Source: Pseudomonas sp. (GTDB lineage: Bacteria; Pseudomonadota; Gammaproteobacteria; Pseudomonadales; Pseudomonadaceae). From it: DNA of 12,657 bases. The position numbers were made by a program, and so were the translations under genes. The stretch covers positions 2,637 to 15,293 of the forward strand of contig DQGF01000250.1 of the NCBI GenBank assembly GCA_003525045.1, written 5' to 3'. Within the stretch, counting starts at the first letter, position 1. The number at the start of each line of letters is the position of its first letter. The notes beneath the pieces were generated by a model that was given only the letters and a program-made list of their open reading frames with translations, was not told where the DNA came from and made no database searches. Positions 6,477-12,657 of the stretch are shown one piece after another.

Positions 6477-7655
6477 TCAAATCCGCGCCAGCGCCTGGGC
6501 CAAGTCGGCACGCAGGTCTTCCACATCCTCGACCCCCACCGACAAACGCACCAGCGCATCGCCGATGCCGAGCTGCGCGCGGGTATCGGCGGGAATGGTA
6601 GCGTGGGTCATGATCGCCGGATGTTCGATCAGGCTTTCCACGCCGCCCAGGCTTTCGGCCAGGGCAAAGATCTGCACACTTTCGAGGAAACGCTTGGCGC
6701 CGGCCAGGTCGCTGTTCAGGTCGAGGGAAATCATTCCGCCGAAAGCGCGCATCTGCTGCCGCGCCAGTGCGTGCTGCAGATGTGATGGCAGCCCCGGATA
6801 ATAGACGCGCGCCACCTGTGGCTGACGCTCCAGCCATTGCGCCAGCTCCAGTGCGTTGCTGCAGTGGCGTTCCATGCGCAGTGCCAGGGTTTTCACTCCG
6901 CGCAGGGTCAGAAAGGCGTCGAACGGCCCGGCGATGGCGCCCACCGCGTTCTGCAGGAAACCCAGGCGCTCGGCCAGTTCGGCGTTCTGTCCGACCACGG
7001 CGATGCCGCCGATCACGTCGGAGTGGCCGTTCAGGTACTTGGTCGTCGAGTGCAACACGATGTCGAAGCCCAGTTCCAGCGGGCGCTGTATCCACGGGCT
7101 GGCGAAGGTGTTGTCGGCGACACAGATGATGTCCCGGTCACGGCAGATGCGCGCGATGGCCGCCAGGTCAGTGAGGCTCAGCAAGGGATTGCTCGGGGTC
7201 TCGACCATGACCATGCGCGTGTCGTCCTGCAGCGCCGCTTCGAAGGCCGCCAGGTCTGAGAGGTCGACGAAGCTGAAGCGATGCCCGGCGCTGCGCCGAC
7301 GCACCTTGTCGAACAAGCGGAAAGTACCGCCGTACAGATCGTTGCCGGAGACAATGTGCGCGCCCGTGTCGAGCAGTTCGAGTACCGTGGAAATCGTCGC
7401 CAGCCCGGAAGCGAAGGCGAAGGCCTGGCGACCGCCTTCGAGATCCGCGACGCAACGCTCCAGGGCAAAGCGCGTCGGATTGTGCGAGCGCCCGTAGTCA
7501 AAACCCTTGTGCACGCCGGGGCTTTGTTGCAAGTAGGTGGAGTTGGCGTAGATCGGCGGCATCAGCGCGCCGGTGGTGGGGTCAGGCACCTGTCCAGCGT
7601 GGATCACGCGGGTGGCGAAGGCGCGGGTTGCAGCGGATTCATCGTGCTGACTCAT
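6477..7655 (-). CDS. Cystathionine gamma-lyase / Cys-Met PLP enzyme
   Basis: A 392-residue cytosolic PLP enzyme of the Cys/Met metabolism family, near the usual length. The Schiff-base lysine is Lys206 in LHSTTKYLNGHSD, preceded by DNTFASPW (181-188). Tyr54 and Arg56 in DYGRSHNPT and Tyr108 in NDLYGGT are the usual cofactor and substrate contacts. SLGGVESLIEHP is typical of the gamma-synthase/gamma-lyase branch. Sequence alone does not separate lyase from synthase. Pairing with cystathionine beta-synthase argues for cleavage of cystathionine to cysteine, 2-oxobutyrate and ammonia. The start ATG at 7655 overlaps the stop of that gene as ATGA, with GGAG about 9 nt before it, so the two are translationally coupled. 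P. aeruginosa PA0399-PA0400 has the same pairing from memory. A side activity releasing H2S is plausible. Confidence 0.93.
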   Translation of the reverse strand: MSQHDESAATRAFATRVIHAGQVPDPTTGALMPPIYANSTYLQQSPGVHKGFDYGRSHNPTRFALERCVADLEGGRQAFAFASGLATISTVLELLDTGAHIVSGNDLYGGTFRLFDKVRRRSAGHRFSFVDLSDLAAFEAALQDDTRMVMVETPSNPLLSLTDLAAIARICRDRDIICVADNTFASPWIQRPLELGFDIVLHSTTKYLNGHSDVIGGIAVVGQNAELAERLGFLQNAVGAIAGPFDAFLTLRGVKTLALRMERHCSNALELAQWLERQPQVARVYYPGLPSHLQHALARQQMRAFGGMISLDLNSDLAGAKRFLESVQIFALAESLGGVESLIEHPAIMTHATIPADTRAQLGIGDALVRLSVGVEDVEDLRADLAQALARI

Positions 7656-9028
7656 GTCAGGGATCTCCGTAAATGATTGAGCAGGTCGACCCGGGTAATC
7701 AGGCCGTGGAAGCCCGACGCGTCGGCGATGATCGCCACCAGCCCGCGGTCGAGCTCTGCTTGCAGTTCGGCCAGACTGGCGCCGGGCGGCAGGGTTTGCA
7801 CCTTGTCGGTCATCGCGCTGGCCACGCTCATGCGAAAGTGCGAGGGATCTTCCTGCATGCCGAGCAGGATATCGGACTCATCGATCACGCCGACCAGCCG
7901 CTGACCGTTCACCAGCACCGGCAGTTGCGACACATCCGCCAGGCGCATGCGCTGGAACGCGGTGAGCAGGGTGTCGTCCGGGCCGACGCTGATCACCCGG
8001 CCATCCTCGAAGCGCCGCGCGATCAGGTCGCGCAGATCGTCATAGTGCTTGTACTGCAGCAGGCCCTGATCGTTCATCCACTGGTCGTTGTAGACCTTGG
8101 ACAGGTAGCGCGTGCCGGTGTCGCAGACAAAGCTGACCACCCGCTTCGGCTCGGTTTGCTCGCGACAGTAACGCAGTGCCGCGGCCAGCAGGGTGCCGGT
8201 CGAAGAGCCGCCGAGAATGCCTTCGGCGCGCAGCAATTGGCGGGCGTGATCGAAGCTTTCTTCGTCGCTGATCGAATAGGCTTTGCGCACACTGGACAGG
8301 TCGGCAATCGAGGGGATGAAGTCTTCACCGATGCCTTCTACTGCCCATGAGCCGGGCGTGACAAGGGTGCCGCTGCGGCTGTACTCGGCCATGACTGAGC
8401 CGACCGGGTCGGCCAGCACCATCTCCAGGTTCGGCTGCACGCGGCTGAAGAAGCGGGTCAATCCGGTCAGTGTGCCGGCGGAGCCGACGCCGACGACGAT
8501 GGCATCCACATCATGCTGCGTCTGCGCCCAGATCTCCGGAGCGGTGCTGCACTCATGGGCCAGCGGGTTGGCCGGGTTGTTGAACTGATCGGCGAAGAAG
8601 GCATCGGGGATTTCCCGCGCCAGCCGTGCGGCAACGTCCTGGTAATACTCGGGATGGCCCTTGCCGACGTCGGAGCGGGTGATGTGCACCTCGGCACCCA
8701 TGGCCTTGAGGTGCAGGACCTTCTCGGTGGACATCTTGTCCGGCACCACCAGCACCACCCGGTAGCCCTTGGCGCGGCCGACCAGGGCCAGACCCAAGCC
8801 GGTGTTGCCGGCGGTGGCTTCGACTATGGTGCCGCCCGGTTGCAGACGGCCATCGCGTTCGGCGGCGTCGATCATCGCCAAGCCGATGCGATCCTTGATC
8901 GAACCGCCGGGGTTCTGCGATTCAAGTTTGAGGAACAGGGTGCACGGGCCGGTATCGAAGCGGCTGATACGCACCAGCGGCGTATTGCCGATCAGTTCGA
9001 GTACGGCGGGGCGGGAGTCGTTCGGCAT
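7652..9028 (-). CDS. cbs: Cystathionine beta-synthase with C-terminal CBS domain pair
   Basis: A 458-residue enzyme that condenses serine with homocysteine to give cystathionine, first step of reverse transsulfuration. I chose ATG 9028 because GAGG lies 7 nt upstream; a TTG at 9046 is in frame but has no such site. The PLP lysine is Lys45 in GGSIKDR. TAGNTG (72-77) binds the substrate carboxylate and GVGSAGTLTG (180-189) the PLP phosphate. DTGTRYLSK (303-311) is typical of CBS rather than CysK. Two CBS domains occupy about 339-395 and 400-455. The N-terminal heme-binding extension of the human enzyme is absent, as in most bacterial forms. It overlaps the gamma-lyase gene by four bases and is divergent from the DUF1801 gene, so its promoter should lie in 9029-9282, where I cannot pick clear boxes. 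Confidence 0.95.
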   Translation of the reverse strand: MPNDSRPAVLELIGNTPLVRISRFDTGPCTLFLKLESQNPGGSIKDRIGLAMIDAAERDGRLQPGGTIVEATAGNTGLGLALVGRAKGYRVVLVVPDKMSTEKVLHLKAMGAEVHITRSDVGKGHPEYYQDVAARLAREIPDAFFADQFNNPANPLAHECSTAPEIWAQTQHDVDAIVVGVGSAGTLTGLTRFFSRVQPNLEMVLADPVGSVMAEYSRSGTLVTPGSWAVEGIGEDFIPSIADLSSVRKAYSISDEESFDHARQLLRAEGILGGSSTGTLLAAALRYCREQTEPKRVVSFVCDTGTRYLSKVYNDQWMNDQGLLQYKHYDDLRDLIARRFEDGRVISVGPDDTLLTAFQRMRLADVSQLPVLVNGQRLVGVIDESDILLGMQEDPSHFRMSVASAMTDKVQTLPPGASLAELQAELDRGLVAIIADASGFHGLITRVDLLNHLRRSLT

Positions 9029-9282
9029 GTTGTCACCTCGTCGCAAAAATCTGCACTGGATGGGACAGCAACCCGCGGCGAGTCATCGCGCGCCGGTCGC
9101 AGGCAAATGCGTCGCTTGGAACATAGGCCGGGATTGCTCCACTCGCAACCGCGCACGGCCAATTGGTCGCGTCGTCGCCGAAATCGCAAGGCCTGCTGCA
9201 CCGCCGTTAGTCCGCGATGGCCAAGTGAGCAGCGAGCGCCTACTACCCTGATGGGGGCGAAGGCCATTATCCAGGAGGCACC

Positions 9283-9717
9283 ATGAACAAGGAGACAGCC
9301 GGCAAACAACAGGCAGCGGAACGAGGCGCCGCCGCTCGGCTGATAGACGCAAGAATCGAAGAGCTGAATGATTGGCGCGGCGAGACCCTGGCCCGAGTCC
9401 GATCGCTCATCCACCAAGCCGACCCTGAAGTACTCGAGGAATGGAAATGGCGAGGGGTTCCGGTGTGGTCGCATGCCGGGATCATCTGCACCGGTGAGAC
9501 CTACAAGCAAGTCGTGAAGCTGACTTTCGCCAAAGGCGCCTCGCTGGAGGACCCTGCAGGCCTGTTCAACGCCAGCCTCGAAGGCAACACCCGCCGGGCG
9601 ATCGATATCCGCCAAGGCGACAGCCTGAATGAAGCCGCGTTGAAGGCGCTGATTCGCGTCGCCGTGGCGCTCAACAATTCGAAGCGCTCAGCCGGTCGCA
9701 GCAAAGCGTCTGAATGA
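9283..9717 (+). CDS. DUF1801 domain protein
   Basis: A 144-residue soluble protein. The ATG follows a strong AGGAGG by 5 nt. After a charged, variable N-terminus (1-20), the core LNDWRGETLARVRSLI at about 28-43, then EEWKWRGVPVWSH, GIICTGE, VKLTFAKGASL and GLFNASLEGNTRRAIDI match the DUF1801 (YdhG-type) family, whose fold resembles frataxin and whose biochemical role is not established. The C-terminus is basic and serine-rich. It stands alone between the divergent cystathionine beta-synthase gene and a degraded region. Family assignment is strong; function is unknown. Confidence 0.88.
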   Translation: MNKETAGKQQAAERGAAARLIDARIEELNDWRGETLARVRSLIHQADPEVLEEWKWRGVPVWSHAGIICTGETYKQVVKLTFAKGASLEDPAGLFNASLEGNTRRAIDIRQGDSLNEAALKALIRVAVALNNSKRSAGRSKASE

Positions 9718-9720
9718 ACG

Positions 9721-9870
9721 TTACAGCGTCTTCATCCGGACACGGATATTGGCCGTTTGGATCCCCTTTTGGCCAACCCCGCACTGTGCTCCGGCAAGGC
9801 GGTCGGCAAGAATCAGGACCGGGGCCAATTCACAAGCGCTCACCATAACCATTTCCTTGCCCTTGGCTGT
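9721..9870 (-). pseudogene. Possible relic of a cold-shock-domain gene
   Basis: On the minus strand the last residues before TAA at 9721-9723 read GVGQKGIQTANIRV, close to the C-terminal GQKGMQAxxVxV ending of CspA-type proteins. About 100 bases upstream, in a different frame, SQGQGNGYGER recalls the GYGF nucleic-acid-binding motif. No single frame carries an intact domain: KWFN and the DLFVH segment are missing and frames would have to be switched. I infer a decayed csp-like gene, but short-motif coincidence is possible. Confidence 0.3.
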
Positions 9871-9938
9871 TTGAAGGCCGCTGCCGTGTACAGAACATAA
9901 AAACCATCGAGCTAACGCCACACTTGGGGAAAAAATCC

Positions 9939-11039
9939 ATGGACACGATGAAACGCATACTGGGCGTCACCGTTTGCGGGCTGACGCTGCTGGCCGGCGC
10001 AGCACAGGCCGAACAGCGCGAATTGAGAGTGTACAACTGGGCGGACTACATCCTGCCCTCGGTGCCCAAGGACTTCGCCCAGAACACCGGCATCAAAGTG
10101 ACTTGGGACACCTTCGACACCAACGAGTCCCTGGAAGCCAAACTCCTGACCGGCAACTCGGGATACGACCTGGTGGTGCCGTCGAACCAGTTTATCGAAA
10201 CCCAGATCAAGGCCGGCGTGTTCCAGAAACTCGACAAGTCGAAACTGCCGAACTGGCAGCACCAGGATCCGGCGCTGCTCAAGCTGCTGGACAAGAACGA
10301 CCCCGGCAATCAGTACGGCGTGCCGTACATGTACGGCACCGTATTGATCGGCTTCAATCCGGACAAGGTCAAGGCCGCGTTGGGCGAGAATGCGCCGGTG
10401 GACAGTTGGGATCTGGTGTTCAAGCCCGAGAACATGGAGAAGCTCAAGGCCTGTGGCGTGGCGATGCTCGACTCACCCTCGGAAATCCTGCCGCTGGCCC
10501 TGCACTATCTGGGGCTGGACCCCAACAGTCAGAACCCGGACGACTACGAAAAAGCCAAGGCGCTAATGCTGAAGATTCGCCCCTACGTCACCTACTTCAA
10601 CTCGGCCAAGTACATGACCGACATTGCCAATGGCGATATCTGCGTCGCCATCGGCTACTCCGGCAGCTTCTACCAGTTCGGCAATCGCGCCAAAGAGGCC
10701 GGTAACGGCGTAGTCGTCGATTGGCGCCTGCCCAAGGAAGGCGCGCCCATCTGGTTTGACACCTTTGCCATTCCCAAAAGCGCGAAGAATGTCGACGAGG
10801 CCCACGAGTTTCTCAACACCTTGCTCGACCCCAAAGTCATCGCCCCGATCAGCGACTTCCTCGGGTATCCCAATGCCAACAAGGATTCGATTGCGCTGAT
10901 CAACAAGGAGATTACCGGCAACCCGAACCTGACGCCGACCAGCGAAGCCCTGAAAACGCTGTACGTCGTGCAACCGCTTCCGCAGAAGCTTGAACGCGTA
11001 CGTACTCGCGTCTGGACCAGCATCAAGTCTGACAAATAA
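9939..11039 (+). CDS. Polyamine-type ABC transporter periplasmic binding protein (PotF/SpuD family)
   Basis: A 366-residue precursor from ATG 9939, preceded by GGGGA at 8 nt; a TTG at 9924 is in frame but has no site before it. A signal peptide (about 1-24, ending AAQA) precedes LRVYNWADYI. Compared from memory with E. coli PotF, several ligand residues are kept: Trp34, Asp36 and Tyr37 in YNWADY, Ser82, Glu182 and Asp274. Others differ: Trp244 becomes Tyr240, Phe276 becomes Trp272, and Asp247, which contacts a polyamine amine, becomes Ser243 (GYSGS). Ligand preference may therefore differ from putrescine or spermidine. No permease or ATPase gene lies next to it, so it must use a transporter encoded elsewhere or act as a sensor. 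A long hairpin follows the stop. Confidence 0.92.
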   Translation: MDTMKRILGVTVCGLTLLAGAAQAEQRELRVYNWADYILPSVPKDFAQNTGIKVTWDTFDTNESLEAKLLTGNSGYDLVVPSNQFIETQIKAGVFQKLDKSKLPNWQHQDPALLKLLDKNDPGNQYGVPYMYGTVLIGFNPDKVKAALGENAPVDSWDLVFKPENMEKLKACGVAMLDSPSEILPLALHYLGLDPNSQNPDDYEKAKALMLKIRPYVTYFNSAKYMTDIANGDICVAIGYSGSFYQFGNRAKEAGNGVVVDWRLPKEGAPIWFDTFAIPKSAKNVDEAHEFLNTLLDPKVIAPISDFLGYPNANKDSIALINKEITGNPNLTPTSEALKTLYVVQPLPQKLERVRTRVWTSIKSDK

Positions 11040-11049
11040 TGCCAGCACC

Positions 11050-11081
11050 CACACCGTTGCGCGTGGATGCGCAATGGTGTG
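11050..11081 (+). terminator. Hairpin after the binding-protein gene
   Basis: A 13-bp stem, CACACCGTTGCGC (11050-11062) with GCGCAATGGTGTG (11069-11081), holds one G-U pair and a 6-nt loop. It starts 10 nt after the TAA. No T run follows, so it is a terminator-like or mRNA-stabilising structure rather than a textbook intrinsic terminator. It also marks the end of the GC-rich core. Confidence 0.55.
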
Positions 11082-11201
11082 AGCAGGGGCAATCAGAAGG
11101 ATCGGTGTGGCACGACTCGAAATTCAGAAGGGTAACTTTTTAGAAGTCCGGATAGGAAATAAAAAGAATATAACACAGAACTAGTAGATATGAAGTTCGG
11201 T

Positions 11202-12142
11202 TCATAATCGGTAACTGAACTCGCGGGCGCACCAGACTTCAATTTTGGCTTTTGTATCATCGCTCAAGTGTCCTGTCCAAATATGACGAGACGGTCCTTT
11301 CAGTCGGTATAATACTTGAAAGCACAGGTGGCGTCTGAAGCGCTTGTGCTTATCAATGTTGATCACGTCAGGTTCATAACAGCTCCAGAGTAAGTTGATC
11401 AGTGTTTCGATCTCCTCGTTGACAACGAAGCTGGCAATTACTATTTCAGAGATCAGATAGGCCGCATCATGTGAGCCACATCCCACTTGACCTTGTTCAA
11501 AATCTATTATCGCAATGCGTCCGTCCACACAAATAATAATGTTCCGAGTGTTTAAATCTCCGTGTAGAAGAGTTTCTTGCGATGTTAGATGTTCGTTTAG
11601 AAAAACGTTAGCTGCCTCAAGGTTGTTCTCAAGTAGAAGCTCGAATATCTTTTGGTACTGAAGCGTTGCTTTATAACGTTTGAAAGCTTCACTGTTGGCA
11701 CTTATAGAGAGAATATTCGGGTTCTCCAGCGCGTGTAAGGATCCTAACCATGCCAGAACGTGTGAAACCTGTTCAACGGCGTAGTGAAATGTCTCTTCAT
11801 TCACCACATACTCATATAAATTAATCCCCTTGGCTCCCTCCATTACAATTGCTCTGTTGTCGGGTCCGCAGCCAACAGCCGAGGCGCATACACTTTGCCC
11901 TTGACTACTTTTTGAGCGTGCTCATGTAGGTCAACAGCAACTTTGTACCGTTGTAGAGCAGTTGTTGGCAGCGGGGGAAATCCTTGGGTTTTAGCCTCAT
12001 CTGCAAACGACTTTATATAAAAAAGCTCCTCTCCTCTGATCACGCGATGCACGTCGTTAAATAAGCCTCCCTCAACCACAGAAGCAATATCATTACGAGT
12101 TAGCTTAAGCGCAACGTATAGTTTTTGGTAACGAGGGATCAT
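11202..12142 (-). pseudogene. Aminoglycoside-phosphotransferase-family kinase, frameshifted
   Basis: Two adjacent minus-strand frames encode halves of one APH/choline-kinase-fold protein of about 313 residues. The first half (11843-12142 from ATG 12142; a GTG at 12181 is an alternative) has the nucleotide loop GGLFNDVHRV and a candidate beta-3 lysine in FYIKSF. The second half (to 11202) has the hinge-like IVMEGAKG, catalytic loop HGDLNTRN and metal-binding IDFEQG. Reading joins perfectly (DP, then DNRAIVMEG) if one G is added to the GGG run at 11862-11864. A one-base contraction or a sequencing error is therefore the likely break. Substrate is unknown; the family name does not imply antibiotic resistance. 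The gene is AT-rich compared with the core genes, suggesting horizontal origin, and has no coding neighbour within 400 bp upstream. Confidence 0.85.
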
Positions 12143-12279
12143 TTTTATTGCCTTTGGCTTTTTTATCCAGCAAGGATACACATTTTACCTGGGATAACAT
12201 GCAGTGCGTGTTGGTCCAAGCTGTTTACATAACAGTCGGTGGTGTGCTCGAACCGCAGTACCTCAGGCAGTGTCCTCGG

Positions 12280-12301
12280 CGTCCGCGTGATTACGCAGAC
12301 G
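12280..12301. other. Hairpin in the gene-poor stretch
   Basis: CGTCCGCGT (12280-12288) and ACGCAGACG (12293-12301) pair with one C-A mismatch around a GATT loop. It lies within 12143-12562, about 420 bp without a convincing gene; the minus-strand frame at 12163-12459 begins inside a terminator and looks like chance. The role is unknown. Confidence 0.35.
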
Positions 12302-12414
12302 GCGCTAAAATGCGGCTTTCCAGATGTTAGTGTGAATCGTTCGCAATATTGCCTATGAGAGGATCGCCACTGCAATCTCCGGGTTTGCCGACACCAAAGT
12401 GTGTGGTTCGTCTG

Positions 12415-12448
12415 AAAAAAAGTAAAAAGCCGCGGCCGCGATCGCGGC
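12415..12448 (-). terminator. Intrinsic terminator, minus strand
   Basis: Read on the minus strand, GCCGCG and CGCGGC form a GC-only 6-bp stem with an 8-nt loop, followed directly by TTTTTACTTTTTT. This is the standard intrinsic-terminator form. The DNA also contains a 14-bp perfect palindrome (12435-12448, GCCGCGATCGCGGC). It probably ends the transcript of the gene whose stop is at 12563, 115 bases upstream of it. Confidence 0.8.
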
Positions 12449-12491
12449 GTATGAGACATCTTGAAATTTTGGGCTAATGTCTAGTTGTTCT

Positions 12492-12540
12492 CCTCGCCAG
12501 TCGCGGCCCAATCAGCTCGTCCCTGACGTAGCTGGCGAGG
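12492..12540. repeat. Spaced inverted repeat with inner hairpin
   Basis: CCTCGCCAG (12492-12500) and CTGGCGAGG (12532-12540) are a perfect 9-bp inverted repeat around 31 nt, which itself holds CGTC-CCT-GACG (12518-12528). It lies in the 3' untranslated stretch between the partial end gene and its terminator, so it may be an RNA structure in that mRNA tail or a separate element. Confidence 0.5.
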
Positions 12541-12562
12541 TGGACGCCTCCTGAGCACTTCG

Positions 12563-12657
12563 CTAGTTACCATCCGCCACCTTGCGTTCTATCTCGGCAA
12601 TTTTTTTACTGAGCTCCTCAACGTCCTGCTCCTTGGTCCGAGTGGAAGAGGGCGTGA
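12563..12657 (-). CDS. C-terminal end of an unidentified protein (5' part outside window)
   Basis: A minus-strand frame enters from the right edge and stops at TAG (12563-12565). The 30 visible residues are hydrophilic: a threonine/serine-rich start (TPSSTRTKEQ), then a heptad-like stretch EELSKKIAEIERKV that should form a short coiled coil, ending ADGN. The other two minus frames are interrupted by stops here, and an intrinsic terminator lies downstream, which supports a real gene. The family cannot be named from this tail; coiled-coil ends occur in many regulators and phage or envelope proteins. Confidence 0.55.
   Translation of the reverse strand, partial: TPSSTRTKEQDVEELSKKIAEIERKVADGN

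Noticed and set aside
9047..9282. Searched for a riboswitch or other RNA leader between the divergent cystathionine beta-synthase and DUF1801 genes
   Set aside because: I saw no recognisable SAM/SAH riboswitch core or strong terminator-antiterminator pair; only GC-rich sequence.
9871..9901. Possible promoter (TTGAAG and CATAAA) before the binding-protein gene
   Set aside because: The spacing is 19 nt and the second box is weak; not enough to call a promoter.
11202..11843. Second kinase half as a separate gene from the internal ATG at 11843
   Set aside because: It would lack the nucleotide-binding lobe, and the residues just upstream in its frame (DNRAIV) continue the kinase family sequence, so it is the 3' part of a frameshifted gene.
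12163..12459. 98-codon minus-strand frame
   Set aside because: It begins beside the intrinsic terminator, has no ribosome site, and its product is rich in Arg, His, Cys and Thr with no motif.
1..12657. CRISPR array, tRNA, rRNA, insertion sequence
   Set aside because: No regularly spaced direct repeats, cloverleaf, rRNA stretch or transposase frame was seen on either strand.

Overview
The window reads as a chromosomal segment of a Pseudomonas species, probably of the P. fluorescens group. This is inferred from the GC-rich codon use of the central genes, the GGAG-type ribosome binding sites and the gene families present. No 16S rRNA or tRNA is present to confirm it. The GC-rich core (about 2.1-11.1 kb) is flanked by two visibly more AT-rich stretches (about 1-1.93 kb and 11.1-12.4 kb) that look like accessory DNA.

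Left accessory block (+ strand): the 3' end of a protein with glycine-zipper-like hydrophobic segments, followed by three tandem, divergent paralogues of a small membrane protein. This is the layout of a pore-forming effector tip with an array of immunity genes. Two details support a history of recombination. A short relic matching the end of the toxin gene lies before the second paralogue. An 81-nt imperfect repeat with a nested hairpin lies after the first paralogue and again after the third.

Central core: a minus-strand run of three genes encodes a sialidase-like beta-propeller protein, a polytopic membrane protein translated from a TTG overlapping the previous stop, and an LTA-synthase-type phosphotransferase with five membrane segments. 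Together they suggest modification of an envelope glycan or lipid, with unknown substrate. Next, also on the minus strand, is a translationally coupled cystathionine beta-synthase / cystathionine gamma-lyase pair, the reverse transsulfuration route from homocysteine to cysteine. Divergent from it on the + strand is a DUF1801 protein, then a possible cold-shock-domain relic, then a PotF/SpuD-type periplasmic binding protein that stands alone and has changed polyamine-contact residues.

Right accessory block (minus strand): an AT-rich aminoglycoside-phosphotransferase-fold kinase broken by an apparent one-base contraction in a G run, then about 420 bp without a convincing gene. That stretch holds a strong minus-strand terminator and an inverted repeat. 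The last bases hold the C-terminal end of another minus-strand gene that runs out of the window.
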